This document shows, piece after piece, positions 33,061 to 45,546 of a stretch of 64,000 nucleotides of DNA. Each line of letters starts with the position of its first letter. Within the stretch, counting starts at the first letter, position 1. Origin of the DNA: Chamaelirium japonicum. Taxonomy: Eukaryota; Streptophyta; Magnoliopsida; Liliales; Melanthiaceae. The stretch is taken from NCBI GenBank assembly GCA_947650365.1, contig OX393557.1:3706237-3770236 (forward strand). Reading direction: 5' to 3'. The notes under the pieces were generated by a model. It saw only the letters and a program-made list of their open reading frames with translations. It had not been told where the DNA came from and ran no database searches. The position numbers were made by a program, and so were the translations under genes.

Positions 33061-36000
33061 ATTGTATCAGAGCACGCTTAGTGTATGTTTCATGCATGAA
33101 TTCATAAAAATATCATATGAATATATGATGGCATATATTTTCGTCGGGGTTCGGCGTAGATCATGCATATGGATTGTGCTATGTATCGTATTTTTGCAGG
33201 TGCCGTGCTGAATAGTAATCTGTGATTACATGCTTTCGAAGGTCGGACCCCGAATTTAATTTTGCATTGATTATTATTATGCCTGTGGTTTTTTAAGGCT
33301 CTAGATGGGCGAGGTGGAGGTTGACCACCCTCGGTTCCCTGGCCATGTTTCTAGGATTGTTTTCTTTTCTTTCTAGCGAAATTGTACACGAACGAGCACT
33401 TGCTCGGAGCATGTTAGTTTTTCGGTCACAGGAAGAAGGAGATAATGCTACATCCACGGTTCGGGCAAGCGGTACCATGGCGTGCAAAAGACCCGTGAAA
33501 GTGTGCACGTTGGCGATGATGGGGATCGTCGTTAGAGATCGTGCAGAACGGAAGAGCAGGATATCTTGGCTGTGATATTCAGGTTCAAGGGGTCGGACCC
33601 TGGTCTTGATTCAGTTGGATGATAATTTCTGTTGATCTTTTTTCTTAGTGTTTAGAGAACCCCAATGATAATGTGATTATCTATCTTGCTTATGAGCTTA
33701 TCTCTAGATCAGGCTTAGGGTTAGTACTAAGCTTATGGATTCATCGGTGTCTCTGTATGGTTCTAACATGTGCGAATCCGGTGGCTAGCTAAAAGGAAAG
33801 GTGGTAACCGCCCTCGTGGTAGTTCAGGTAGCCAAGTACTGTGCACCAAGATAGACGCAGTGTTAGATTTGTTTAGAGATAACTAATGTCTCCATAAGAA
33901 GTATGATAACCCTAGTGGGATGCCCTTTCCCCACGTGGGTCCTAGCGACCAAGTTAGGTTAGGATTTCACTGTGTGATACCCGTTTCTAGATGATGTTTG
34001 ATGGTAGTATGACTCATCACGATTTGGTTATACCATCATTAGGTTGAGGTCCGGCGGAGGTTGTCGGATGTCCCTATTTGGCCAGCATCGAAACCTATAA
34101 TGAGATGAGGTCCACTATGACATCAGGTATCAAATTGTAAACGAGACGTCATTCTAGTGGGAGTCCTTTCCACGTTGACCTTAGGCTAGGTTCCAGATCT
34201 TAGGATTATGGTCAAACTAGTGAAGTATCGGGATCCTTGGAATCTATGTAATGTGATCCTTGCAAGAAAGGCGAAAGCTGAGTATTCAAGGTAGGACTAT
34301 GATATTTTTCGAGGATATTAATGCTTTGCGGGAATATTTATAATCCTAGTGGGAGCACGATAGACAGGGTCTAAGTCTAGAAAGTCGTGACCTTTCTAGA
34401 TATGCATAAAACCTCATAAAGAAGGGATGTATAAGAGGTTCCCTCCAAAGGGGAGCTCCTGGCCTCCACAATCAACTGGCAAAGGGTCTGGATGGGAGGT
34501 ACGCAGTTCGATATTTTCACCTGGTGAGAGCTGTGTTTCCTTCCATGCTGGTTTGCATAGTGGTTTCCTACGGGACATGGAGGATGACTGGTGGCAGTGG
34601 GTGACGGTTTTTTCCTGTACCGCGGGAGCCCTATGAACCCCCCTGCCAACACCACCTTGATTTGTGGGAAGCAATCCGAAAGCATGTGTGATGCCGTTGT
34701 TGCTGCGCACCGCGGGTCACATAAAGCTGGCCAAAAGGAGACCTGGGAGGCCTTTCAGTTTAGCATGGGTATTCTGATGAAGACTGGGTCATAAAAACCC
34801 CCGTTGGCAGAAGCGGTTGCATGCTCTCACCGAGATGCTGTCTCCAATTCAAGCCGAAAGTCTAAGTGCTCGAGCCCAGGGAATTTAGATTCCTGGATGT
34901 CTCCACTTGAGGTAGTGAAGACATAGCGGCTAGAGTAAACATTACATATTTCTAAATTCCATGAAATAGATTGTAGTAAACCTTATTTTTGCTTTGAACC
35001 ATTGTTTACAGAAATCATGACCAAGCTCGACCCTCTTGCCTCCATCCTTAATGATAACAAACTTACAGGACCAAACTACGAGGACTGGAAGCATAACCTG
35101 ATGCTCGACCTAAGGGTTGTCAAACACACAATTTGCCCTAAGTACCCCTCAATCGGCCATGCCGGGACCAAGTGCAACTGAGGCTCAGTTGAAGGAATGG
35201 AAAGACTGGCTAGATGCTGATGAGATGTGCAAGTGCTATATAGTGGCATCCTTTGCAGACCGTCCTTCAGAAGCAAGTCGAAGACATGGCCTTCGTTTCC
35301 AGACATAATGCTCTACCTAAATGAAATGTTCGAGGGTCGTAGTCGGGTAACTTGTTACCTGACCATCAAGAAATTGGTATCCACGAAGATGGCATAGGGG
35401 ACTTTAGTTCGGGATCATATGCTAAAATTGTTTGGCTATGTGAATGAACTTGGTTCCTTCGATGTCATCTTGGATGCAAAGATCCAGACCAATATTTTCG
35501 TCGCTTCTCTGTCACGAGCGTTTGCAGGCTTCTTTACCAACTTTAACCTTAACCGGTTGGAGATATCAAACGCAAAGCTCCTAGCGGCGCTCCAGGCGGT
35601 AGAGGACAGGATGAAGGCAGGAGCCCAATCCCTGAACGTAGAGCGGAATTCTTCTCTGAAAGCCAAATGCAAGTTTCAGAAAAGAAAGTCTAAGAAGCCC
35701 GTGAGATGAGCCAGGTGCAGTTGCAGGTTCCTAAGCAGAATGGTCCGACGAAGCCCAAAGGAAAATATTTTCGATGCGGCAAGAAGGGGCACTGGAAGGG
35801 CGACTGCCGTAGCGGCTCCCAAGAAGGCTGAGACAGGTATATCTCAAATCCACATAGTGGAATTCCTTGTAGCATCCAGTTGTTCTTCAGTTTCATGGAT
35901 TGTGGATTCTGGTTCCACTAACCATGCTTGCAATAATTTTGCAGGGGTTCAAGGAGACAAGAAAACTGGGCGATGAGGAGATAATCTAAGCATGGGAACT

Positions 36001-38982
36001 GAAGCCGTGGCAGAGGCTGAAGCAGTTGGAGATGTCATCTTGCAGTTTCTTGATGGAAGAAGTTTATTACTTAGAGACATACTTTATGTACCGTCCTTGA
36101 GACGAAACTTAATTTATGTTTCCTTATTGAATAGTAAAGATTTTTCAGTTTTATTTGATGCTTCTGGTGTGTCAATTAAATTGAATGGTTCCTTTGTTTG
36201 TAAGGAAAAGACACAGAATGGTCTCTATATAATTAACGCCAATCATAAGCAGGATAACATAACTGAAGCATGTGTGGTTAATTCATCTAAAAGAAAAAAT
36301 CCCTCAGATAATCCAACACTTCTTTGGCATCTAAGGCTTGGACACATAGCCTCAGACAGGATTCACAGGTTGGTTAAGGTAGAACTTTTAAGTCCATATA
36401 TTTCAGAAAGCCTACCGATGTGTGAGTCTTGCCTGGAAAGCAAGATGACTAAACGATTTTTCCGAGCCAAAGGTAGCAGATCTCAGGAGGCATTAGAGTT
36501 GGTACACACTGATGTATGTGGGCCCATAAGTGTCCATGCCATAGGAGGCTTCGAGTATTTCATCACCTTCATGGGTGATCACTCGAGGTTTGGATACATA
36601 TACCTAATGCGGCGGAAGTCTGAATCCTTTAATAAATTCAAGGAGTTCAGAGCTGAAGTAGAAAAGCAGACGGATAAAAGTATCAAGTCACTTCGATCGG
36701 ATCGAGGAGGCGAATACCTATCGGATGAATTTATTGGGTACCTACGTGAGCATGGGATCGTATCCCAATTAACTGCACCAGGGACACCGCAACAAATCAG
36801 TGTATCTGAGAGGGGAAACAGAACTTTGTTAGACATGGTTCGGACTATGATGAGTTATACCACATTGCCACCTAGTTTTTGGGGATATGTCATAGAGACG
36901 ACAGCATATACTTTGAACTTTATTCCATCAAAGTCAGTACCCCAAACTCCTTGGGAGCTGTGGTTGAAGCGAAAGCCAAGCCTACAGCACTTTAGGATTT
37001 GGGGTTGTCCAGCACATGTGTGGAAGGACAAGCGAGATAAGAAGTCAAAAACTAAGGTATGTCTGTTCGTTGGGTATCCAAAAGGGACAAAGGGTGGTTT
37101 ATTTTATGATCCTGACGATAGAAAGGTTGTCGTCTCGACGAACGCCGTATTCCTGGAGCAGGATTATTTAATAGACCATAATCCCACCAGTAAAGTAATT
37201 CTTGAAGAATTGCTTGGTGATGGGAGTACGCAGACAGAAAACATAGAGGGAGCCGATACCACTAAGAAAAACGATACTGTAGAATCGACTCCTATGGAAC
37301 CACCGCATGCTCATCACAGTGGGAGGACCACAAGTGCTCCTGATAGATACATTGGAGAAGCCTTTATGGTAGATCCAGAGTTTCAGGAGGATGATGCTCT
37401 GAATTATGACGAAGCGATGGTATCCTCTGACCATGCAGCATGGCAGGAAGCCATGGAGACAGAACTGACATCGATATCCCAAAACTCAGTCTGGACACTT
37501 GTAACACCACCTCACAATATTAAACCTATTGGGTGTAAGTGGGTGTACAAAAGAAAAAGAGGTCCGGATGGTACCGTTGAGACTTACAAAGCTAGACTAG
37601 TCGCTAAGGGTTATACCTAGCGAGAAGGGATCGACTATGACGAAATCTTTTCGCTAGTGGCTATGCTTAAGTCTATCAGGATTCTCTTGTCCATTGCAGC
37701 CCATTATGATTGGGAGATCTGGCTAATGGACGTCAAGACCGCATTCCTCAACGGGGATTTGGAAGAAGATATCTATATGTCTCAGCCTCCAGGCTTTGTC
37801 GTAAAAGGTCAGGAAAGTCTGGTGTGCAAGTTGCAAAGGTCCATTTATGGACTAAAGCAAGCATCCAGAAGTTGGAACATGCGTTTTGATCAGGTTATCC
37901 AGTCTTATGGATTTGAGCAGAACGTGGCTGAACCATGTGTTTATAAAAAGAGCGATAAGACTGTAGTAGTTTTTCTAGTGCTTTACGTAGAAGATATCCT
38001 GCTCATTGGAAACGATGTTGGAACATTGTTTACAGTGAAGGTGTGGTTATCCTCTCAATTTGACATGAAAGACCTGGGTGAAGCGAGTTATGTTCTAGGG
38101 ATCAAGGTAACTCGAGATCGCCAGAACAAGACTCTCTCGCTGTCACAGTCAGCCTACATAGATATTATCTTGGTCAGATTCAGTATGCACAACTCCAAAA
38201 AGGGACTGGTTCCATTCAGACATTGAATAAAGTTGTCCAATGATCAGGGTCCTAAGACTCCTAAGAAGAGGGCAAAGATGCAGAAGATACCTTATGCTTC
38301 GGCTGTAGGGAGTCTGATGTATGCTATGCAGTGCAAGAGACCAGATATATGCTATGCAGTAGGCATGATGGGCAGGTATCAGTCAAATCTAGGTCCAGGG
38401 CAACTAGACTGCTGTGAAAAGTATACTCAAGTATCTCCGTAGGACGAGAGATTATGAGTTAGTTTACTCTTCACAGGAATTGATACCGATTGGATATACA
38501 AATTCTGACTTTGCATCAGATCCGGAATCCAGGAGATCGACATCAAGGTTTGTGTTTTCATTAAGAGGAGGAGCTATCAGTTGGAGGAGCGTGAAGCAGG
38601 GATGCATCGCGGATTCGACGACAGAGGCTGAGTACGTGGCGGCGTGCGAAGCAGCTAAGGAAGCGGTGTGGCTTAAGAAGTTCCTCACGGACTTAGGATG
38701 CGTACCGGGAGCTCAAGATCCTATTGTCCTTTACTGTGACAATAGTGGAGCGGTAGCATAATCCAAGGAGCCAAGATATCACCAGAAGAGTAAACATATC
38801 GAGCGAAAATACTACATTATCCGGGACTTGCAAAAGCGAGGGAAGGTTGCAGTGACTCAGGTGGCGTCTGCAAATAACATGGCGGACCCTTTCACAAAGG
38901 CGTTACCGACCAAGGCTTTTAAGAAGCACGTGGATGCCATGGGAGTTAAGACTGTTATTCCCTGCTAGGCCAAGTGGGAGAT

Positions 38983-40946
38983 TGTTGTAGCTCATGTGTC
39001 CTGAGCGTGGATTTTCTGTATTAACATTAATAAAGATGCCTTTGGTTATTGCATTAATTAGAATACTACTATGGTATATGTTAATACACATATAATAAAG
39101 GACCCTAGGGAACACAGTAGGCCACTGAGGCGCATGGTGGATCCATGCTTGGGAGACCCTATGGACCAGTTATGTGTAGACTTAGAACTAGTTCACAGCT
39201 TAAGTGATGCCGGTCGCTTCACCGAGAACAAGCTGTTGGCAGGTAGAGGATGTGGTGAAGTCTTCACCATGGGAACACGAGATTCCCATTCACCTGACCA
39301 AGCATGATGATCGTGTTGAACAGAAACCAAGATGGTGCACAGTTCAGTGATTCAGACACTAGTGCATAAACCGTCTTACTACTATAGATAATCTGTCCTT
39401 AACCCTGAGGGACTATGTACACTGGGCCAACCAGTTGTGTGGTGCTTTGATGTGCCAACGTGTGCGGACCTTCCATAGTCCAATACCATGGTACGTTGGG
39501 TTATCCAGCTGACGCTTGAGTGACATGTAATCCCTACAGGTTATCCGACGTCCAGTATTGGATGGGTGCGTTTTGATGAGTCAATCTGTCTACACAGTTA
39601 ACCCAGGCCTGGTGGTTGTCAGTATGACTGACGATGTTCCAGATGCTAGGCATAGCACCAGAACGTGTGTGGTGTTATAGATGACAAGTCATCAATTCCT
39701 AGTCAGATGATCGATCGGGATCTAACGGTGCTCCCCACCGCCCGAGTCATATCATGGCACCAGTAATAGGAGGAACTAAGGATTATCGGAGTATAGTAGA
39801 GAACAGGGTTACGAGGGAGTAACATAAGTTTAGGATCACTAGAGTTCAACTCGCGTCGCACTCTGGGTGGTTACGCGGGTTAATCGGATTAGGACTGATT
39901 AACAGAACTTTCGGTGTGTCACCGGAATAGTTAATCAGGGATCCGGTTGGAGCTAGAGATCCCGAACCCTGAAGGTTCCACCCTATCATTGCGTATAGGA
40001 ATTGTTCCCCGACCTGGTTGGATACGTTGGATGCGAAGTAGCACGATGGAGCGTAAGCCCGGAGCCTAAGAACCTAATTCATATGTGTTAGGAGCTGTAG
40101 GGGTATTTTGGTAAATACTGAAATATGGCTTAGAACATATTTAATATGGACCTTAGAATGAGTGGAATAATTCCAGGAGCTCATAGGCGCTGACGGAACT
40201 CGATTCTGAGTAGCGCACCTCACTCAATCTCTCTTTCAGTTTTTCACTTTTCATGAAGGGCGTTTTCGTCCAGGCTTCACGATAGACACTTGGAAACCCT
40301 GAAACCCCCCCCCCCCCCTCTCATCCCTATCCATCTAGGGCCGGCCGTAGCTTGCTTGGAGCACTAGGAGACCGGCCCTATAAGAGGATAGGAGGGGGAG
40401 GGGCCAGCCCTATGCTCTCCCCCTCTCCTAAAACCTGACCCCCTCTCCCTCTCTCCCTCTCTCCCTCTCTAAGGTTTCGGCCAAGGAAGAAAGAGGAAGA
40501 AGAAGGAAGAAGAAGGAGGAAGGAAGGAGAAGGAAGAAGAGAGAAAGAGAAGGAGGAGATCTACCGGCACGCCGTCGTCTTTGCAACGAATTCCTCCGTC
40601 GGCTCGTAGTCCTTACAGTCAGAGACGGGACTTCGAGGATTCCTCAATTCGCAAAGGACAATGTGCTATCCGACAGCTTCCCTTGCGATTCAAGTGCGGT
40701 TCTTCATCGTTCCGTCCTCTCCGGATCATAGATCCATAAGGTATGATGATTTTAAACACCTAACTAGATGCATGCATTCTTCCGTAGATCGTAGTATGCC
40801 TCTAGGGTGTCCGCACATATGCTAAGATCATAGATTTGTATGTAGATTGTTTTGTAGAATTAATTGTAATGAAACATACAACGTATGATCTTCGGATCTA
40901 TCTTTTGCTTCCATTGCGACTCTAATAAGCGGATCCAATTCCAACA
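38983..40946 (+). repeat. Copia-1 3' LTR
   Basis: Begins TGTTGTAGCTC after a purine-rich AAGTGGGAGA tract (polypurine primer) and ends AATTCCAACA. Differs from the 5' LTR by scattered substitutions and small length changes. Confidence 0.9.
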
Positions 40947-41290
40947 ACTTCTTCTTCAAGAAGTTTCACAGAATTTTTTATCATCTTGCAGGTGAAGTAG
41001 ACATCATATAACTCAGGTATGAGGCAAGTCGGGAAATAGCTTCTAGAAAGGTTATCCTTCTTCTACTAGTCTGCTATAACGGACTGGTTCGATGAACCAT
41101 TCACATATATTGTCAGGGAGGGTTTCTCAATGGTTAAAAGATCATCTATCTTAAAAACAATAAGATAGAACCTAAGTTTCATCTACCAACGTTTGAAGTT
41201 TTTATCGTTGAACGGTCTAGCTTTCTAAGAGTGTTTGCTAGGGTTTCTCTCCATTTCAGAAGACATGACTATGTTTGGAGTAAATAAATA
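40947..41290 (-). mobile_element. Old Ty1/copia fossil, upstream part (minus strand)
   Basis: Start region of the gag of the fossil that also occupies 30540-31078. It is separated from that part only by Copia-1 and its ACTTC duplication. Strongly decayed. Confidence 0.55.
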
Positions 41291-41800
41291 ACTTTGCTTT
41301 CAGAAATTAGGATTTAGCCTAGTCAAATAGTAGAAATGAGATAATAATTATAATAAAGAAATGACTCAAAGAAACTTCAATGTAAATACAGGAAATGATT
41401 TATCAGTTTGTTGTTGAGGCTTACACACAGACTACTCGGCCATAATGTATTTGGGAGACCATAACCTTAATAAGGCCACAGAAGAGCTTAAGAGCACATG
41501 GATCATGTGCGTACAAATACTATGTACTTGTCCGATTTCCCTGAACGAGTAAGGTGAGCTAACATGCACCAAGAGCCGAGTGCCCAAGAGAAAACCTAGT
41601 CACATGGGGTGCTGAGCTTCGGGTGTCACGATGATAATCTCATACACAAATTGAACAAATGTATGGAAAGGAATAAGAGGTTGATATGAAGTTATCAGGG
41701 CACGTGGTGCATGTAATCTTTGGAGCGATCTTGTAGGATCATGGAGCCAAATCCACCATAACTACAAATATCCTCTTTAAAGCACTATATATATGGTTGA
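41291..41800. other. Gene-free DNA
   Basis: No recognised gene. May include leader sequence of the minus-strand Copia fossil. Confidence 0.35.
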
Positions 41801-41804
41801 TACT

Positions 41805-42870
41805 TGAACAGGTCGAACCCAACCAAACACCAGTTCATGTTCAACCCGACATTGGGTTGGGTTTGGGAAGCTATATGATGGGTTGGATCATGGGTTGGGT
41901 TGAGAAAATGCCAACCCAATTAATGCATGTATATTTGGATATAGGGTTAGGGTTAGGGTTGGGTTGGTCAACCCAAACCTTCAAGGTAAGGGATTGATAA
42001 ACTTGAGTTCACAAATAAATGGTGAAACATGGTTTATATTGCATCATGTGTCTACTAAAAAAATATAAAGCAAGTACGAGGGAGCAAGCATTCAAAAGGG
42101 ATGAACACAGAAAAGACAAAGTAAAAAAGTAAAAAAAATACAAATATATGTTGCTTGAAAAACTCAAGTTCACCAACATAATTGTGAACTCGAGTTCAAT
42201 TTCCTAGCCCTCTATTAATAATTATATATAGTATAGGTTTTATAACATGGTTCATAATTTACTTCAATATGTAAGAAAGTATATATCACATTACTCGTTT
42301 CTTTCATTATCTTTCTTTTTTTCTTCTAAATATAGGATGAAGAACAGTGTTAAGTCATTCAAGCCAACCATTATGTGTTTCTTCTTTCCCTACTTTATGC
42401 TTTTTTTTTTCTTCTTATTTATGAATTCCAATCAAAATTATATCCAATCGAAAGTTTTATGCATTTGATATATTAGCGATACTTCTATTTTTTATATTAG
42501 CAATTTAGTATAAACAAACTTTTACATTATATTTATTTCTTTGTAGTTCTTTTGTACAATTTTATATGTCTGAATGTTAATTATTTAATTGTCTTACTTT
42601 TGTTTGGAAAGTGATTTTTTACAATAACTACACATAATTAATAAATTATTTAATTAAAAAATAGACTATAATTTTAATATGGTAGATTTAGTATTATAAA
42701 GAAAGTATTAACCTGCCCAACCCAACAAGCCTGCTTGGGTTGGGTTGAGAATCCCCAACCCAAGGTTTGGTTGGGTTTGGGTTATGGTTAGGGTTAGGGT
42801 TGAGGTATGCTAACTGCAAGTTGGGTTGGGGTTGAGCACCAACTCGATCTAACTCGTCCGAGTTTCACCT
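41805..42870. mobile_element. GGGTTGGGTT-bounded non-autonomous element (hAT-like?)
   Basis: Both ends are rich in AACCCAACC / GGTTGGGTT words in opposing orientation, around an AT-rich interior. TAGGGTTAGGG words near 41941 and 42787 belong to these ends. Exact boundaries and target duplication are not resolved. The interior plus-strand frame at 42247-42468 is AT-driven and not called. Confidence 0.35.
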
Positions 42871-43352
42871 CCTAACTATATCTAGACCGTCATATTGGGT
42901 GATGGAGTAATTGTATTTTATGGTGTTCTATGGTTATTGAAGCAATATGCTTTTGTGTGTTGATTCTTGATATGACTTGAACGTCTGAGGGACATTGGCT
43001 TAAAGAGAGCCTGGATCTTCTTGCATAAGATTGACACCTTCGGAGGATCAAAGGAGGAGAGTCTTAATCAACTTGGGGTGGGGATGGGGGTGCAGAAAAG
43101 CACCAACAGAAGGAAGGAGGAAGAAGGGGAGGAAGAAAGGGAGAGAAGGTCGGACACATGGGTGGTTGGAGCGAGGAGGAGGGGGAAGAGGGAGGAGGAA
43201 CCCTTCTTTGGGGTGCCTTATCAAGAGGGGGACGAGGGAGGAGGAACCCCTCTTTGGGGTGCCTTATCAAAAATGAGGCTTATAGGACTCGTGTTTGGTG
43301 ACCATATCAAGCTAGGGACACCAGTAATCTGCGCTCGTCAGGTAATAAACGG
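42871..43352. other. Unassigned DNA with a short tandem duplication
   Basis: GGAGGAACCC.TCTTTGGGGTGCCTTATCAA occurs twice in tandem (about 43193 and 43237). Otherwise purine-rich with no recognised gene. Confidence 0.45.
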
Positions 43353-43360
43353 ACGCCGGC

Positions 43361-43835
43361 TAGGGCTGGCAATTTTGGGCCCGACACGGCAGACCCGACA
43401 TGACCCGACACGAAGTTAGTGGGTCTAGGTCTGGGCTAAACGGGTTCGGGTCGTAAACCGGTCGACACGATAGACCCGTTTAATAAACGGGTCGGGTCCG
43501 GGTTTAGGGTATGGACACGGTAGACCCGGAAGACCCGTTTAAAATTCAACACGTCGTGTCGGGTCGGTTCTATGTACCCGCAATCCGATATTGTAATATA
43601 TAGTACCAGCGGGTTAGGTCGGGTCGAGTCGGATTGGGTTGGATCCGGTCAACTGAATAAACTCGTGTGGAAAACGGGTCTTATCGGGTCTACTCGTTTA
43701 TAAACGGGTCGGGTACGGGTTTAGGATTTAGACACAATTAGTTAAACGGGTCGGATTCGGGTCTAGGGGTTTTGGACACGACCCGAAACTAGACCCGACA
43801 CGAACCCGACCCGACCCGACCCATTGCCACCCCTA
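43361..43835. mobile_element. Complete hAT-like MITE, 475 bp
   Basis: Starts TAGGGCTGGCAAT and ends ATTGCCACCCCTA. The sides carry GACCCGACACG / CGTGTCGGGTC words. The 8-base flanks ACGCCGGC (43353-43360) and GCGCCGGC (43836-43843) agree at 7 positions, the 8-bp target duplication expected of hAT. Non-coding. Confidence 0.8.
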
Positions 43836-43843
43836 GCGCCGGC

Positions 43844-44040
43844 CCTTCTGAGTCGTGTATCTACTCTGGTGGACCGACATGGGTTGGTGGGTGGCTGTGA
43901 TAGGCCCAACAGCATTTCCGACGAGCTGTAGAGACTGGTACCGTACAGCTAGCTGTCAAACGAAGTTACTTTACAGGCAGCTTCTTCAATCAACCGTGGC
44001 TTGACAGATATATTTTTGACTTCATCAGTGATTTATCCCA
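43844..44040. other. Unassigned spacer
   Basis: No recognised feature. Confidence 0.35.
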
Positions 44041-44226
44041 GAGAATTTTTGCTGCCCGATTGATTTGCTGCACTTGTTCCAATCATGATGTGCCACGCCA
44101 TCCATTGAAAGAGCAAACAGGAACTACCGCATCTTTCCATTGTACCCTCTGTAATGGACGATGTGGCACATCACGAGTGGCTGTAAGCAAGTGTAGCAAA
44201 TCAATCGGGCTGATATATATTCCCAA
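44041..44226. mobile_element. MITE family M2, copy 2
   Basis: Arms GCTGCCCGATTGATTTGCTG and the inverted AGCAAATCAATCGGGC pair well. Inside, ATGATGTGCCA pairs with TGGCACATCA. Same family as 25634-25785. Confidence 0.7.
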
Positions 44227-44283
44227 AGGAATTCAGGTGCTGAGGGACAAGCCGGCGGACAATTCCATATGAAGTGGAGCGCT

Positions 44284-44610
44284 GGCATCTCTTGATTGGT
44301 GGGACTATGGACCATGGGATGAATCCTAAGGGGATGCCATGTGTGCGATGGTAGGCGATTGGCCAGTCGGATTAGCCTCTGACGGCAATGGCCGATGAGA
44401 TGGTGGATAATGATCGACATTAGGTGGTGGACAGCGGACGGCGGTGTTGAGACCGACAATGCGTTGCCAGTGGAAGGTGGTGGCCGACGGGGGGTGTTGG
44501 CGGGTGGCTTGTGGGGGCGGCGTGGCAATATCAACGGTGACGGTTGGTTGTGATGGCATCTTTCTAGGGTTTATCCCATGGCCAAATATTTCGTCAATCA
44601 CGAGATGACA
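44284..44610. mobile_element. MITE family M1, copy 2
   Basis: Terminal inverted repeats of about 55 bp: ATCTCTTGATTGG and GGACCATGGGATGAATCCTA on the left, with their complements (TAGGGTTTATCCCATGG; AATCACGAGAT) on the right. The downstream module that follows copy 1 directly is found here only after 52077, beyond later insertions. Confidence 0.7.
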
Positions 44611-45144
44611 AAGCTCCAGGGGTGGCAATGAACTCCGAAAACCCAACTGAAACCCGACCCAAAACATTGGGTATGGGTATAGATTTTGTACCCGAAACAT
44701 GGTTTGATTTGGGTATGGGTATATGAATTATACCCGACTAACTTTTGCTCAGTATAAGAAGTTGCCCCCTCATCTTGCCAACTTCCCCTCTTTTCTTACC
44801 ATACCGAATCCAGCGCTCGAGTCTTCTTCCCGAATCAAAAAATTTTGGCCTAAGGGTCATTCTGATAGGGTCACACGGAGTAAGGGGGGCTAGTTAACAT
44901 TGTCAGGGTACTGCTGTTTTTTGTTCTCTTGTTTTAGTGGTTCTCTGACTTGTGTGTTGTTTGTTTCCTCACGACTAGGGGCGACCATGTTGGCCTGCTA
45001 CCCGTGTGGGATGAGTTAGGGTATGGTGTTGAGGTGGCCCTATTTGGCCGTGTGTCTTGCTTTCTCACTCAGAGACAAGCCGTGATCTGTAATTGCTTTT
45101 GTTTTATCCTTAATATATTCATTTTTTACCCTTCAAAAAAAAAA

Positions 45145-45510
45145 ATGATATCTTGATTTTTCTTATTAAATAATTGAATATATGATGGTTAAAATAGATA
45201 AAATTATATCCAATTTATACTCAAAACCTGATTGTGTATGGATCGGGTATGGATCCTCTTCTAGTCGAATGGGTACGAATCGGATATGAACCCTGCTATG
45301 GATCCTCTTCTACTCTTCTAAAACCTTTCTAATAAGAAACCAAAAGAGTTCCTTACCATTGCATTGTGATATCTTGATTTTTCTCATCAAATAATTGAAT
45401 ATATGATGGTGAAAATAGATATATTATATCTAACTCAAAACTCGATTGTGTATGGATCAGGTATGGACCCTTTTCTAGCCGAATGTGTATGGATTGGATA
45501 TGAACCCTGC
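45145..45510. repeat. Tandem duplication of about 220 bp inside the hAT-like element
   Basis: The block with GATATCTTGATTTTTCT, TTGAATATATGATGGT and TATGAACCCTGCTAT occurs at about 45148-45300 and 45368-45515. Confidence 0.7.
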
Positions 45511-45546
45511 TATACCTGAATGGGTGTAGGTGCGGATAGAGGTAGG

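Larger units (their letters stand above)
31079..40946 (+). mobile_element. Ty1/copia LTR retrotransposon (Copia-1), structurally whole, coding region broken
   Basis: LTRs at 31079-33060 and 38983-40946 (about 1.97 kb each, TG start) flank an interior with, in copia order, gag (from about 35017), protease (VDSGSTNHAC), integrase (LLWHLRLGH onward), reverse transcriptase and RNase H. A leader of about 1.9 kb precedes gag, and a sequence like the initiator-Met primer site (GTATCAGAGC) follows the 5' LTR. A perfect 5-bp target duplication ACTTC borders it (31074-31078, 40947-40951). The LTRs differ by a few percent by eye, which suggests an insertion in the range of one to a few million years. 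The coding region is a fossil with roughly five breaks. Confidence 0.92.

Noticed and set aside
41941-41970. TAGGGTTAGGG words resembling a telomere repeat (also near 42787)
   Set aside because: Only two to three units, embedded in GGGTTGGGTT-rich ends of a non-autonomous element; not an interstitial telomere.
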